Shown piece by piece: positions 39,391 to 50,776 of a stretch of DNA of 64,000 bases. A program made the translations under genes and the position numbers. The notes under the pieces are model-generated. The model was not told the DNA's origin and did no database searches. It saw nothing but the letters and a program-made list of their open reading frames with translations. The DNA is from Argentina anserina (lineage: Eukaryota; Streptophyta; Magnoliopsida; Rosales; Rosaceae): the NCBI RefSeq assembly GCF_933775445.1, contig NC_065876.1, positions 5,146,001 through 5,210,000 of the forward strand, read 5' to 3'. The first letter of the stretch is position 1; each line of letters starts with the position of its first letter.

Positions 39391-40011
39391 TACATGTTAA
39401 TCAGTATGAGGTTATGTTTTTCAGGCACTTTGTCATCTGTTTTGAAGGGATGTATGAGAATACGACTTTTGTAATCTAATATCTAACACTAGCTATTTTG
39501 TTGGGAATATGACTTTTATACAATTTGACATTAATTGATGCAAGGAGTTGTATTTTGTAACTTTGAGAAACAAGGTTTAGTTATAAAATCATGAAATGCA
39601 TTTACTGATGTTTATATAATCATGTCATGGTATTTTTCTTACAACTCAAATTAACTAAGGCAATGGAAAAAACAACTTTCGTCGCTTTAATTTTTAAAAT
39701 TATCGTCGCCTCAACATTAAGGGACGGACAATACTGGTCGCCTTAATTATGTTTTAAGAAACAAATTCTGTTGTTTCATCACGTAAGTCTTAAGAGACGT
39801 AGTTAGATTCGTCGCCTAAGTCTTATGAGACGATTAGTGGTTCGTCTCATTAGTTCTACTTAAGCGACTAATTTTGCTTAATCCGTCGCGTAAGTTTTTA
39901 CGAGACGGCGACGATGCGACGAATAAGTCGTTTCGTAAGCCCTAGGCGACGGATTTGGTGCCTAAAGCGACCAACTGAGTTCGTCTCTTTAAGATTGTAA
40001 CCGGTGTAGTG

Positions 40012-40433
40012 ATAAGTTTTTAGATTAAATCCTGTGGAGTTAGGCTTCTGGCCAGTTCTACGAAAGCTTTCTCAGGCCAAAGAGATTAGAAAAACTTGGA
40101 AATAACTTTATCACATGTTAGTAATCTACGATAATTAAGAAATGAATATTGGTGTTTAGGGTTTAAAACTTTAAACTAGCCAGCCACGGGAAGATGAGTT
40201 TGGAGTAGATAAATACGAAGGAACATGTATGATGGCCCAGCGGGGCCGCCGGACTCAACCCACATGCATAGCATTGTATCTGAAGTAACTTCCAATTGGC
40301 ACGATAGAAAAAGTTACTTCAAATTTAAGAACAGCCGATCGAGAAAATTCATTTAAAGTCTATAACTAGACCAAACCAAATTAAAGGGCACTTCGGTACT
40401 AGCAAATCACAGAAGCAATGGCTAGCTGAAGTC
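40012..40433. other. Promoter-side flank of the small gene
   Basis: Directly right of the CACTA element. No gene; leads into a TATA box at 40434. Confidence 0.45.
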
Positions 40434-40440
40434 TATAAAT
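40434..40440 (+). promoter_or_regulatory. TATA box of the small gene
   Basis: TATAAAT about 140 bases ahead of the ATG at 40574. Between them lies a (CT)n run of 34 bases (40494-40527), a common feature of plant 5' leaders. Confidence 0.6.
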
Positions 40441-40489
40441 GGGCGAGGGCATGTTCCTGGAAGCAAAGTAGCAAACACACACACAAACT

Positions 40490-40528
<39 letters not shown>

Positions 40529-40573
40529 AATACTCTTATAGTTATATATATCAAGTTTCCAAAAGAATTAAAG

Positions 40574-40780
40574 ATGGTGTCTAAGGTGGAAGAAGGAATC
40601 AAGAGAAGGCAAGAACAGCAGCAGCAGCAGCAGCAGAAGCAGATTCAGTACAACTGCAATATCAATAAAGCCAAAGTCTGCAAATTCAAGAGGAGCAGCT
40701 CCAATATTGAAGAAGACGGTGCTTCCACGGCCATTCTCTTGCTGGCTTGCATTGTCTGCACTCCCTCCTCATATCCATAG
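40574..40780 (+). CDS. Small plant protein of 68 residues, function unknown
   Basis: Single-exon frame with promoter-like context (TATA box, pyrimidine leader). The N-terminal half is charged with a Gln run (EQQQQQQQKQ), the middle is basic (KAKVCKFKRSSSN), followed by EEDG and a short hydrophobic end (ASTAILLLACIVCTPS). The last part has the length of only a partial membrane segment and carries two Cys, so lipid or membrane association is possible. I recall short plant proteins of unknown function with a similar KRSSS...AILLLACI ending, but cannot confirm homology here. Confidence 0.55.
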   Translation: MVSKVEEGIKRRQEQQQQQQQKQIQYNCNINKAKVCKFKRSSSNIEEDGASTAILLLACIVCTPSSYP

Positions 40781-41316
40781 TTGATGGATCAAACTAATAA
40801 ATTAGTTAATTACAAACAACGCTCTAGCTATATACTTACTGATGTTAAATCTCGCTAGCTAGCTAGTTAATTAGGTTGGATATATCCTTCCGTTAATTAA
40901 TTCGTAGCACTATTTCATTATTTATGATCAAATTTCTTCTTGTAATATAGCCAGTAATAAATTTCATGTTAATTAGCCTAATCATTCTTGTATCCATGTT
41001 ATTCAGTTATTGTATCTGTAATTATTCTTCAATAAATGAATCAGTGTATGTGAAAATGCACGCACTGAAGAACTTCGGCATGCCAAAAGACATCCTTAGT
41101 CTAGCTATATTAACTGGAACTTTGAAGATTTTTCACCGTCTAATTAACTTGTTTTTTTAATAATAGTCTAATTAACTTGTTGATCGAATTTGATCCTGAT
41201 AAAACAACGTACATCTTGTTGAGTTTGAGCTAGCATGGATTTTATCAAATTAACTCAATTATATATATAGCTTAATTAATTATTCCTATTTTCAAATATA
41301 TAGTGAACTCATGAAA
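40781..41316. other. 3' flank of small gene, AT-rich
   Basis: No gene recognised. Ends at the imperfect target duplication ACATA (41317-41321) of solo LTR D. Confidence 0.45.
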
Positions 41317-41321
41317 ACATA

Positions 41322-43698
41322 TTTAATACCCCGATTTTTCGGGTTTGCGTTGTAAAAATTCTTATAAGTCATTTAACTTGAGAATTAAATAAATCGCATT
41401 TTTTTCGTTTCTCGTCGATGTCAAACAAAACAAAAACCGACTTCGGAAATTTAAAAGTTACAAACGTTACGTTTCCACAACATGGGAGTCGATTTTTACT
41501 CTGTTGTTCATTTCTGAAAACTTCCTTTACGAAAGTTGTAGAACTCGTCGATACGAGTTCATGGACATGTCACACACCTTAATCAGACGTCGTATGTGGA
41601 AGTTATCGTCGACGGAAGTTGATTTCTGATTTTAGAAAAAGTATAAAATGAGATTTTAGGAAACTAGGGTTTCCTAAAACAGAAACCCCTCCCTCTCTCT
41701 CTCTCTCTCTCTCTCGACCCCGACCCCCCTCTCCAGAAAACTCCTCCACCGATCTCACGCCTCCGGCCGGCGTGGCTCTCACCGCTGCTCCCAAGATCGC
41801 CGCAAGCTCAACTACTCCAATCCTCGGGCAAGTCACACCCTCCCTCGCCGATGTGAAGCTCGAGCGACGACCCGAAGATCCTGCAACTTACATCACCGTC
41901 CAAGCTCTTCACCGCCGAGACCAGAGCACGGGGGCTAGCTCATCATCGCCAATCCTCACCACTGGTGCCATATGCAAGTAGGTTGGAGCTCGAATAGCAC
42001 CGCCACCTCACCCCTTCACAAATTCGACCTCCGCCGGCATTCAAGCTCCTCCGGCGACTTCCCGGTAGCTCTAGGGAGAGTTTGATATGCATGATTATGT
42101 GAAGTTTTGTGGTGATTTGTAGAGTTTTGGAGGAGGAGGAGGGAGAATTCGTGCCGCCGCCTAGGGCGGCGCGTGAGGGCGAGTGAGTGGGGCAAGAAAC
42201 GACATTAGGCCGTGGAAGGATGGATCATATGAGAAGAGAGAGTTTTGGGTGGTGGTGGGCAAGCCACGCGCGCCGGTTTGGGCGGCGCGTGAGCCCTACG
42301 TGCTGCTACTGTGGGTGGCACGTGAACAGTGTTTCCGAACATTAATTTTTGTAAAAAGTAATTTATGTACTGTAAAAATGTAAAAAATAATTAATATACA
42401 GTAAATTGTAAAAAAAAAATTTATGTACAACAACAATATAAAAATAAATTATGTACAGTAAATTGTAAAAGTAATTTTTGTACAGTAATTTGATGATTAG
42501 TATTACGTGAACAGTAATTACGTAAAAACTGCAATTTGTTGAACTATAAACAATAGTACTGATTCGGCATCTGATGTTTTACATAACGTTTCTAACCAGT
42601 TTATAATACAACTAGGTGATCGACAAAACAAGTGAAGGATTTGCTTTCAGTATCGTGGAAATTACACAAGAAAATAAGGTGAGTAAATCTCACTATGACG
42701 AGTCTACCATTGGCGGTGATTCATAATTACGCTTTATTTAAAAGACCGAACTATGATATGTATATGATATAGTGGGTTTTGTATGTGTATAAATGGTAAA
42801 TACGATACATATATATGAGTTGTTATATTATATATTGTCATATTCTTATTTCCAAATGAGTTTATTTATAGCACCAATATTTATTTTATTTGAGCATGAG
42901 TCGATTGGTTGTTGTACAATAACATGTGAGGATTGTATTGTACGTGGTTTTAACTTTGAGTCATGTTAAAACGTTTTCTGTCTTCGAACGTGTTGGCAGT
43001 ATCTGAACCTAGCCTTGGCCGAGTGACAGTTACGATTCAGTTAGAGTTCTAATTTGTCTGTCGGTGTAATCTGGGTCTCATGAGTACCCATATTTTTGTG
43101 ATATTGGGTAACAGATGGGTTGCCCAGTATGACCGTGTACTGCATGAGGGGTAATATATGAGTACATGGGTCTCATGGGTACCCATATTATAAATGTAAT
43201 TTAGGTAAACAAATGGGTTGCCCAATGTCTCATGAGCACTCATATTTTCAGATATTATTGGACATCCAGATGGGTCGTCCTGTGACTCATGAGTGCATTT
43301 ATGATTAAATGTTTTCAGTATTTTCTCTTATATACTATGCGTATTATACTATTGATTTACTCATACGAACTGCAAAGCTTACCGAGTTTTTGTTTACAAT
43401 CCCGGTGCACCTATTCCATGGTGTATGAGATAATTCTGCAGGTGTGGATTAGCAGAATCGGGAGGGCTACTCTAAAGATTTCGAAGTTTATTATTTCTAT
43501 TTATGGTGAGGATCGAGATGATTTTATATTTCCATTTGTTATAATGCTTGAATTATAAACTGGTTTTGTAATAATCAAATCGAATGTTAGTTACGATACG
43601 CTGTGATTATAAGATGATTTCGATATATTTGAGATTGTTTTAGAATTTTTCATGACTTCGATTTCGAATTTATCACTTGAAATTTTAGGGTTGTGACA
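41322..43698 (+). mobile_element. Large solo LTR, copy D (2377 bp)
   Basis: Begins TTTAATACCCCGATTTTTCG (first bases decayed from TGTAATAC) and ends GGGTTGTGACA. Flanks ACATA (41317-41321) and CCATA (43699-43703) match in four of five bases. TATA box GTATAAAATG near 41641, a CT run at 41690-41715, splice-donor-like GGTGAGTAAATCTCACTATG near 42678, hairpin at 43381-43406. Most similar to copy A in ends, length and internal order. Confidence 0.8.
43381..43406 (+). other. Conserved hairpin in solo LTR D, partly decayed
   Basis: ACCGAGTTTTTGTTTACAATCCCGGT: compared with copies A and B, two bases of the left arm are changed, weakening the stem. Confidence 0.6.
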
Positions 43699-43703
43699 CC
43701 ATA

Positions 43704-46348
43704 ATCGCTCATGTAATCGAAGATCGATGTCTACTAAGGACATGCATCTTTAAATGGATCGATTTAAGCATATGGTCGAGTCAAGGCAATGCAATAAGAA
43801 AAGATTAAAAATGCAACATACTAATTCTCTTAATTAATTAGCTAGTATCAACTCTACGTACTCTTAGCGCTTGATTAAATTACTGGAGTATGAACCTAGT
43901 CAAACTACTATAAGTACGTGCTTGATTTGACAATGGGTGTCCAAGGAGCTCATGTGGATGTGGGTCTGTTTGTCCACAGTCATGATAATATGCATGTACC
44001 TAGCTTGCTAGATTACATGCACTTACATATATACAGGAACAACAAATTCACGTACGTATTGATAGAGTTGAACATAGAAGCGACATCAACGTGGTCACTG
44101 TTCTTCAACATAAAAAAACACATGGGGCATTCAGCTCCCTTCATACTATAATGTAATTGATATGCAGTGTCCGCTTCTCAATCCACGGTCAATACTCAAT
44201 AGTGTAACAATTGTGCATATAATTTGATTTGTCGAAGATGTGAGCATGTTAACAGTGGTATGCACGAGGTAGTTCAAACTTCAAAGTCTTTAAAATGCAA
44301 TGTCCCAGTAGTACGTGCAATGCATTAGCTAGCTAGCAGATAGCATATATATAACGAGTTGCATGCTTAAATGTCCAATTAACTTACATGAACGTACTGC
44401 ATCTACATGCATGTCTTTCTCGTCGCTCTTTCTGGAGTTCGAAGGAGGACACCAACAAACTATACATATAGAATTGAATTCCCAATAAGGTTAATCATGA
44501 GTACGGACGTCGACCTAGCTAAAAATTGAGCAATTATGACCTCGAATAACATGTAGTTTCGTGTCTGTTGCAGCTAAGACACCGACCTTTTTAACTAAGA
44601 CGTACAAGATTCATATCCCTATTCTAAATCGCCATCACTATATCCCACAACTTATTAACTCTGATGGAGTGCATGGTTTTATCCATATATTAAGTAATTA
44701 ATTTATACATTCTTAGTATCAAACTAACACACGGAATCAAGTGATATCACAAATGAATTTTGATATATAAGTGTTTTGTTACTTTTGTTTACATATTTTT
44801 CAAATTGAGAACAAAATAAAGCCGATCGATCCTATTCAAAAAATTAATCATCAGTGTGATGAGTTGTTGTCTATTTGAAGGGTACATGAAAAACCAGATT
44901 TCTTGGTGTCTCACCAAAGCCAATTTATTTATTTTAATTGCTTCTGGCATATGAATAATTTGATTTTTAGCGTACGTACAATATATGTCCCAATTACAAT
45001 ATACATAATTCATTTTCTTGCTGCTGATCCAATGCTACATGATAGTTATAGCGCAGCCACGACACTTGACCGAGAAAGTTGAGCATATATACATATTTCT
45101 TGTTCATAAACTTGATAGGCTATTAATATATATAGAATTTGCTATAACATAATGATAATAACAAGGTTGAACAATAAGCCTGGGTTAGAATAATAATGAG
45201 GAACCATGTATTATTGGTCAAGAAAATGGAATGTTTTACAATAATATTGTGCATTAGATACTAAGAAGCGTAGAGAGCTCGATCCGTGATATCAGTGATG
45301 ACGAATTTATGACGAGCACCGATTTTCACATCTACGTGTTTGTAGTTTCTCATTGTTCTCAGGCATGCCGGCAATTGAAACGTTCAAGTATTATTGTCAT
45401 TCATTTTTTCTAAATAGGTTTTGGACAGCAAGAGTTGCAATACATATTGATATAGGACCTAAAATTACAAACAGATACTTTCATGGGGAACAGTCTAGTT
45501 TGATAGCGCCCGTTGACAGCATCGGCTGATATAGCTAAGGTTTAAAAAATAGTATATATGCATGGATCCCTATGATAGTTTATCACTTTATCATGTGTTT
45601 ATGTTTATGTTAAGGGCTTAATTAAAATTTATCTAACGTGATATTCACTTACTCAAAGTCTCACCTCTAATTTATCTCGATGCTGCCATCTAGGCGAGTG
45701 CTTTGTAGAAAGTTATTAAATGGTTTTCACTCCCTGAGAAAAGAGAAAAGAAGCCGATTATCAATCAATCCCCAACACATCAATCGATCCACCGTTGGAG
45801 AAATTATTATATATACCCGACACATGTTCCACGTGGGCGTAACTTTTAATGTTATTAATTTATTTTTTATTGTGATTGTTTCTTATTAGTTCTTATATAT
45901 AAATAATTTTTTGTCATTTTCACCGCGTGCATGTTTATTATACCATAACGTAATATGATTGGTTGATACACTATATGACAGTGTCACGTAGTGTATTGGG
46001 TACACATAATAATTACTCTCATCGCAGTATAGTACTAGATGTACGCTAAAGTTTTGTAGATCAATCAAAAGAGAAGCAATCATGATGGATCCTAATGAGA
46101 GTAGGACAATGCAGAAAATGACAGATAACTGTGAGGCTACATGTATATAAGCAATTTTCAATTTCAGCATAGAAGTAATAAAAGTGAGTTACCACCTAGG
46201 AGGCCTTTCAAGAGGAACCAATGCGTCCCCAATTCTTGGAGGGTGACAGAATAAGGCTTTGTTCTTGAATTTTAGTATATATGTTTCTCACAAGAGTGAC
46301 ATCTAATTATTTAAGAGTCCAAATTCTTGTTTGTCGAGTAGGTTTAAT
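43704..46348. other. Intergenic stretch upstream of the GRAS gene
   Basis: 2.6 kb of AT-rich sequence; short open frames only, none with family features. The last few hundred bases presumably contain the GRAS promoter and 5' leader. Confidence 0.45.
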
Positions 46349-48079
46349 ATGCTTCGTATACACCGTCAACAAGAACAATACTGCTTTTCAATTGGTTATA
46401 AAAGCCGTTCTTGCTTGGGATTAGGGTCTTTCAGAGCGTTATTGAAAATCTTTAGTAGAAAGCAAAAGTGGGAGAGTAGGATAGGTACGGTTAAGCAAGT
46501 AATGGCTCCCGTCCGAGGTTTCGAGTGCACCAATCATGAAACTAGGAGTAATGGAATGAATGACCTCGAACTACATGGTCTTAATCATTCATCCATGGCT
46601 TGCTATTCGTATCCTTACATGCCCTCACTCGATGAGGAGGCCAGTGCCAATGACTCTTCCTTGATCAACCCCTACTCGGATCATGAAAGCCGGGACCATA
46701 AGAGGCTGAAAAGGACTGTTAGTATAGATGACTCAGTGTCTAGTATTACCAGTGTCAACAACAGCATGATCAGCCGCAGCATCAGTACTAATAGCTTGAC
46801 CACCTTGCCAAGGCTTCATTTCCGGGATCATATATGGACTTACACGCAAAGATACCTTGCAGCCGAAGCTGTTGAGGAGGCAGCAGCGGCTATGATCAAT
46901 GCCGAGCAAAATGGAGCTGAACAACAAGATGGAACTGCTGATGGGATGCGGCTTGTTCAGCTCCTCATTGCTTGTGCTGAAGCTGTTGCTTGCCGCGACA
47001 AGACACACGCATCTGCTTTACTATCTGAGCTTCGTTCCAATGCTTTGGTGTTTGGCTCTTCGTTCCAGCGCGTTGCGTCTTGCTTTGTGCAAGGCCTAGC
47101 TAGCAGGCTAGCCTTGGTTCAACCGCTTGGGGCAGTTGGTTTTGTTCCATCTAAATTGAATGCGAAAGATTATGCTCTAATGGACAGGAAAGAAGAGGCA
47201 TTGCGCCTAGTTTATGAAATATGCCCACATATTCAATTTGGTCATTTTGTGGCCAACTCATTAATATTGGAAGCCTTTGAGGGAGAGAGTTTCGTTCATG
47301 TGGTAGACCTAGGGATGACCCTCGGTTTGCCACACGGTGACCAGTGGCGAGACCTGATCCAAAGCCTCGCAACTCGTTCAGGCCAGCCATCAGTGTCGCG
47401 TCTACGCATAACTGGTGTTGGCCTTTGCGCTGACAGATTGCAAATTATTGGAGAAGAGCTTGAGGTTTACGCTGACAGCTTGGGATTAATTCTGGAGTTT
47501 TCTTGTGTGGAAAGCAACTTAGAAAACCTAAAGCCTCAAGACATCAAACTTGTTGAAGGTGAAGTACTGGTTGTCAATAGCATTCTTCAGCTGCATTGTG
47601 TGGTGAAAGAGAGCAGGGGAGCTCTCAATTCGGTTCTGCAAATGATTCATGAGCTATCGCCAAAAGTCTTAGTTCTTGTAGAGCAGGACTCAAGCCACAA
47701 TGGTCCCTTTTTTCTTGGGAGGTTCATGGAAGCACTGCATTACTACTCTGCTATATTTGACTCACTAGATGCAATGCTGCCCAAATACGACACTAGACGT
47801 GCCAAGATGGAGCAGTTCTACTTTGCTGAGGAGATCAAGAACATCATCAGCTGTGAGGGACCGGCACGCGTGGAGAGGCATGAGAGGGTTGATCAGTGGC
47901 GCAGGAGGATGAGCCGTGCCGGTTTTCAAGGTGCACCAATTAAGATGATGGCTCAGGCAAAGCAGTGGCTTGGGAAGAACAAGGTTTGTGAGGGTTACAC
48001 TGTTGTGGAAGAAAAAGGTTGCTTGGTTCTTGGTTGGAAATCAAGGTCTATTGTTGCTGCTTCTTGCTGGAAATGCTAA
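46349..48079 (+). CDS. GRAS-family transcription regulator (often named DELLA/RGL1-like, no DELLA motif)
   Basis: Nuclear transcription regulator, 576 residues if translation starts at the first ATG (46349); an in-frame ATG at 46502 (MAPVRGFEC) is an alternative and may be the true start. The N-terminal third is variable and Ser-rich. The GRAS domain covers roughly the last 380 residues: leucine heptad I (LVQLLIACAEAVACRDK), VHIID-type motif as VHVVDLGM, leucine heptad II, PFYRE-like part, and a SAW-type end (WRRRMSRAGFQ, KGCLVLGWKSRSIVAASCW). It lacks DELLA and TVHYNP motifs at the N-terminus, so gibberellin control through those motifs is not expected even though database names often say DELLA. 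No intron is needed in the coding region, usual for this family. Confidence 0.93.
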   Translation: MLRIHRQQEQYCFSIGYKSRSCLGLGSFRALLKIFSRKQKWESRIGTVKQVMAPVRGFECTNHETRSNGMNDLELHGLNHSSMACYSYPYMPSLDEEASANDSSLINPYSDHESRDHKRLKRTVSIDDSVSSITSVNNSMISRSISTNSLTTLPRLHFRDHIWTYTQRYLAAEAVEEAAAAMINAEQNGAEQQDGTADGMRLVQLLIACAEAVACRDKTHASALLSELRSNALVFGSSFQRVASCFVQGLASRLALVQPLGAVGFVPSKLNAKDYALMDRKEEALRLVYEICPHIQFGHFVANSLILEAFEGESFVHVVDLGMTLGLPHGDQWRDLIQSLATRSGQPSVSRLRITGVGLCADRLQIIGEELEVYADSLGLILEFSCVESNLENLKPQDIKLVEGEVLVVNSILQLHCVVKESRGALNSVLQMIHELSPKVLVLVEQDSSHNGPFFLGRFMEALHYYSAIFDSLDAMLPKYDTRRAKMEQFYFAEEIKNIISCEGPARVERHERVDQWRRRMSRAGFQGAPIKMMAQAKQWLGKNKVCEGYTVVEEKGCLVLGWKSRSIVAASCWKC

Positions 48080-48790
48080 CTGAATTTAAACCTTCGCTTC
48101 CGGAATCTCCCAAGCAAACAGTTCAAATATAAACAAAAAAAAACCAAAAACAATGGGAAGATTTCCCAGCAACCTCACATTTCAGCATTTGTTCCAATAA
48201 CACAATCCAGGATTCTTGGGGTGCAGACTGGGTGACACTATTTTCTGTGTCAAATGAGCTGCAAAGAATAAGTGAGTTTGAGATTCAATTTGAGCTGTTT
48301 GGGTGATTGCACAGTTGGAATAAAGAGGAAGCCTTGGCGGTGTGGTGTGGATTTAATAGGCTGATTTTTGCACATAGCTGAACTTAATTATTCTTGGTAC
48401 AAAGGAGGATATATTGACTGGGTGAATGTGGGAACAAACTACTGCTCTCTCTCTCACTGGAACTACAAGGCTCATAGACTGACCTCAATTGTACATATTA
48501 ACATTTATTGTAATGACCAAGATTGAGAATCACATGCAGCTCACTCCTTTCTACCATTTCTTTCTGAAGCCCTGCTTCAATAATTATATGCTTTAGAGTT
48601 TAGACCAATCTCCACCTCCACGCATGCTTTGATTTCAATGTTAGTAGAGAGAAAAAAATGCTTTGAAATCTATGTATCTCATCCCCTACCAAATTGATTA
48701 GACCTGTCCTAGTTCATAGTTCATACATCAGAGTCTGATTCAATAATATCATATGCCAGAAGTTATACACAATAATATATATGGTAGTAC
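48080..48790. other. 3' flank of the GRAS gene
   Basis: Probable 3' UTR and spacer; no other gene seen. Right border is the Cassandra LTR. Confidence 0.45.
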
Positions 48791-49054
48791 TGTCACATCC
48801 TGGGACTAGCTCCACCGTAACACGATATTATCCGTTTTGGGCATAGTCCTCACGGTTTCGTTTCTAGGAATTCACGAGCAACTTCCCAGTAGGTCACCCA
48901 TCCTAGAATTCCTCTATCCCGAGCAAGCTTAACTTCGGAGTTCACATCCCTTTTGAAGCCATTTAGCCCCCAAAGGACCTCGTATTAGATGGAGGTTGAC
49001 ATGTATATATAAGGCACATCACCCTCTCTCCGTTGGCTGATGTGAGATATTACA
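48791..49054 (-). mobile_element. Cassandra TRIM solo LTR with 5S rRNA-like promoter
   Basis: 264 bp; on the minus strand it begins TGTAATATCTCACATCAGCC and ends CAGGATGTGACA. It contains 5S rRNA-like blocks: AACTCCGAAGTTAAGC (A-box region) and GATGGGTGACC with TGGGAAGTT (C-box region), which is the hallmark of Cassandra elements, described by Kalendar and co-workers in many vascular plants. Flanks AGTAC (48786-48790) and GGTAC (49055-49059) match in four of five bases. No second LTR or internal part is present, so it is a solo LTR. Confidence 0.9.
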
Positions 49055-49059
49055 GGTAC

Positions 49060-50776
49060 ACTAAGAAGAAGTGAACTATGTGGAAGAACAAGATGGTTGG
49101 CAATCTAGTTTTTGTTAAGTCTTACATTGATTGAAGTTGAATGGAGAGTACTTGACATGAAAGACAACATTGTTTGCAACTTTTCATTTGTTTGTAAATT
49201 GACAATAAGTTGCATACTAAAAATATATAAGATTGGACGTATGTAGTTTTAGTGGTTAAAAAATATTTAATCACATAAATTGAATTATCTAATTAACTAA
49301 TTTTTTTTAATTAAGACTAAATTATTCAACGTATAGAACTATATATGGAGTTAGATTTTAACTCACAATATTACAATCGCACCTCGCTCATGTAAACAGA
49401 AGTTCTAAAGAGTTTGACTTATGGTTCTCTTTAGTAAGCAATCTTCAATTAGTTTATGTATGTACCTTAAAACAATCACCTTGCTAGAGGAAGATTCTTA
49501 GAATCAGTTCCATCCCCACATCTTTTTCACTATTGGATTACACTTGCCATGCTACATAAAACAGAGTTTGATTCTGTAACGCCAGCCATAAGCCATCCAA
49601 AAATAACACCCAAAGTTTACAAAGAGGAAGTCCATTTTGTGGAAGAACAAACATTTTTCCTTTTGTCAAGATGCTAGGTCAAAATCAAAGTTATAACTGT
49701 GGTACTAGATCAATTAGACAACAAAAAAGTGATTATATTATGGATTTTTGACGCAATTAATCATGCAATGACTTATGAGAGTACGTAGATCTAATAGTTA
49801 AGAGCATTTATCTTATCTTATATAATAAAATTTGATAGGGTGTTGCTATTATCACCCCACAATCTATTATGTTTACCCCATAAATTATTGAATTATTGAA
49901 ATACCAAAATATCATGATATAAAATTACCCTAAAAGACAATGAGTTGTTAAAAATTACAATTTCTGTCCTTACATTTTTTTTTATTTTGCATAAGATGCA
50001 CTAAATTTAAAGATTAAATTAGATTAGATTTCCTTTTAGCCGTTATAACTCCTCTATTCATGATTTATTCATCTTCTACCATTCTCATAATAATAATAAT
50101 AATAATATCTTCTACTAATATCACTAGTGCGTCTAATTAGCAAGTTTAACGTTAAATTCAACTTGTACATGTGTAATGTGTCACGTATATTTTTTTTATT
50201 TTGAGGTCTGGTTTAGAGCTTTAAATCGTTTTGTTGTTCTATGAGTTAATTGAATGATTAACCAACAATGAATGTGTATTTCAATTTAACACAGTCAGGT
50301 AAGCTTCATTCGTTTGGTATAAAACACCAAGACCAAAGTCAATAACTCATGATCTTTTCTCAGTCGTGATTATTAAAATAAATATGGAATTTAAAAAAGT
50401 GGCAAATGTGTGAATAAAGTAAGTTTAAAGTTAAAATGTTTTATATAAGGTGAACAAGTATTATTAAAAATGAGTATTTTAGGTATTGAAATGAGACGAA
50501 CAAAATAAATATGAAGAAAAAAAATTAAGGTGTAAAAAAGATACAGGGTGAATTAAGTAGACTGTGGTGGCAATAGCGGCACCGGATTGGATGTCTTCTC
50601 TAACTTCTCTGGCTCTAATTGTCGCATAAATTTTGGAATTACTGCATGGGTATATTCACCAGAAAAATGCCTTTTACAGACATATATGTTATTGTTTCTT
50701 CAGTTAAATAAATAAATAATAAGCAGCAGACCAAATATAAGGAACAGTTTGGATAGAGAAAAGAGCGAGAGAGAAT
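49060..50776. other. Intergenic AT-rich stretch upstream of NDPK
   Basis: No gene recognised. A short (ATA)n run lies near 50092-50108. The end presumably holds the NDPK promoter and a short leader. Confidence 0.45.

Larger units (their letters stand above)
32490..40011 (+). mobile_element. CACTA (En/Spm) DNA transposon, decayed
   Basis: Right end GGTGTAGTG (40003-40011) is the reverse complement of the CACTA terminus. Both subterminal zones (about 32525-32720 and 39670-39990) are packed with short repeats of the words GGCGACGA, TCGTCGCC, GCGACCAA and GTCGCGTAAG in both orientations, as is usual for transposase binding sites of this class. Between them lie a TNP2-like transposase (about 33265-35818) and a second En/Spm-type gene (about 36550-39390), both on the plus strand. 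The left terminus is not a clean CACTA; CACC at 32490 is the best guess, and no matching 3-bp duplication with ATA (40012-40014) was found there. Confidence 0.85.

Noticed and set aside
46733..47390. Open frames antisense to or out of frame with the GRAS gene
   Set aside because: Shadows of a strongly conserved coding region.
48791..49054. A 5S rRNA gene or pseudogene
   Set aside because: 5S-like boxes are present, but the ends TG..CA, the near-perfect 5-bp duplication and the flanking non-5S parts identify a Cassandra LTR.
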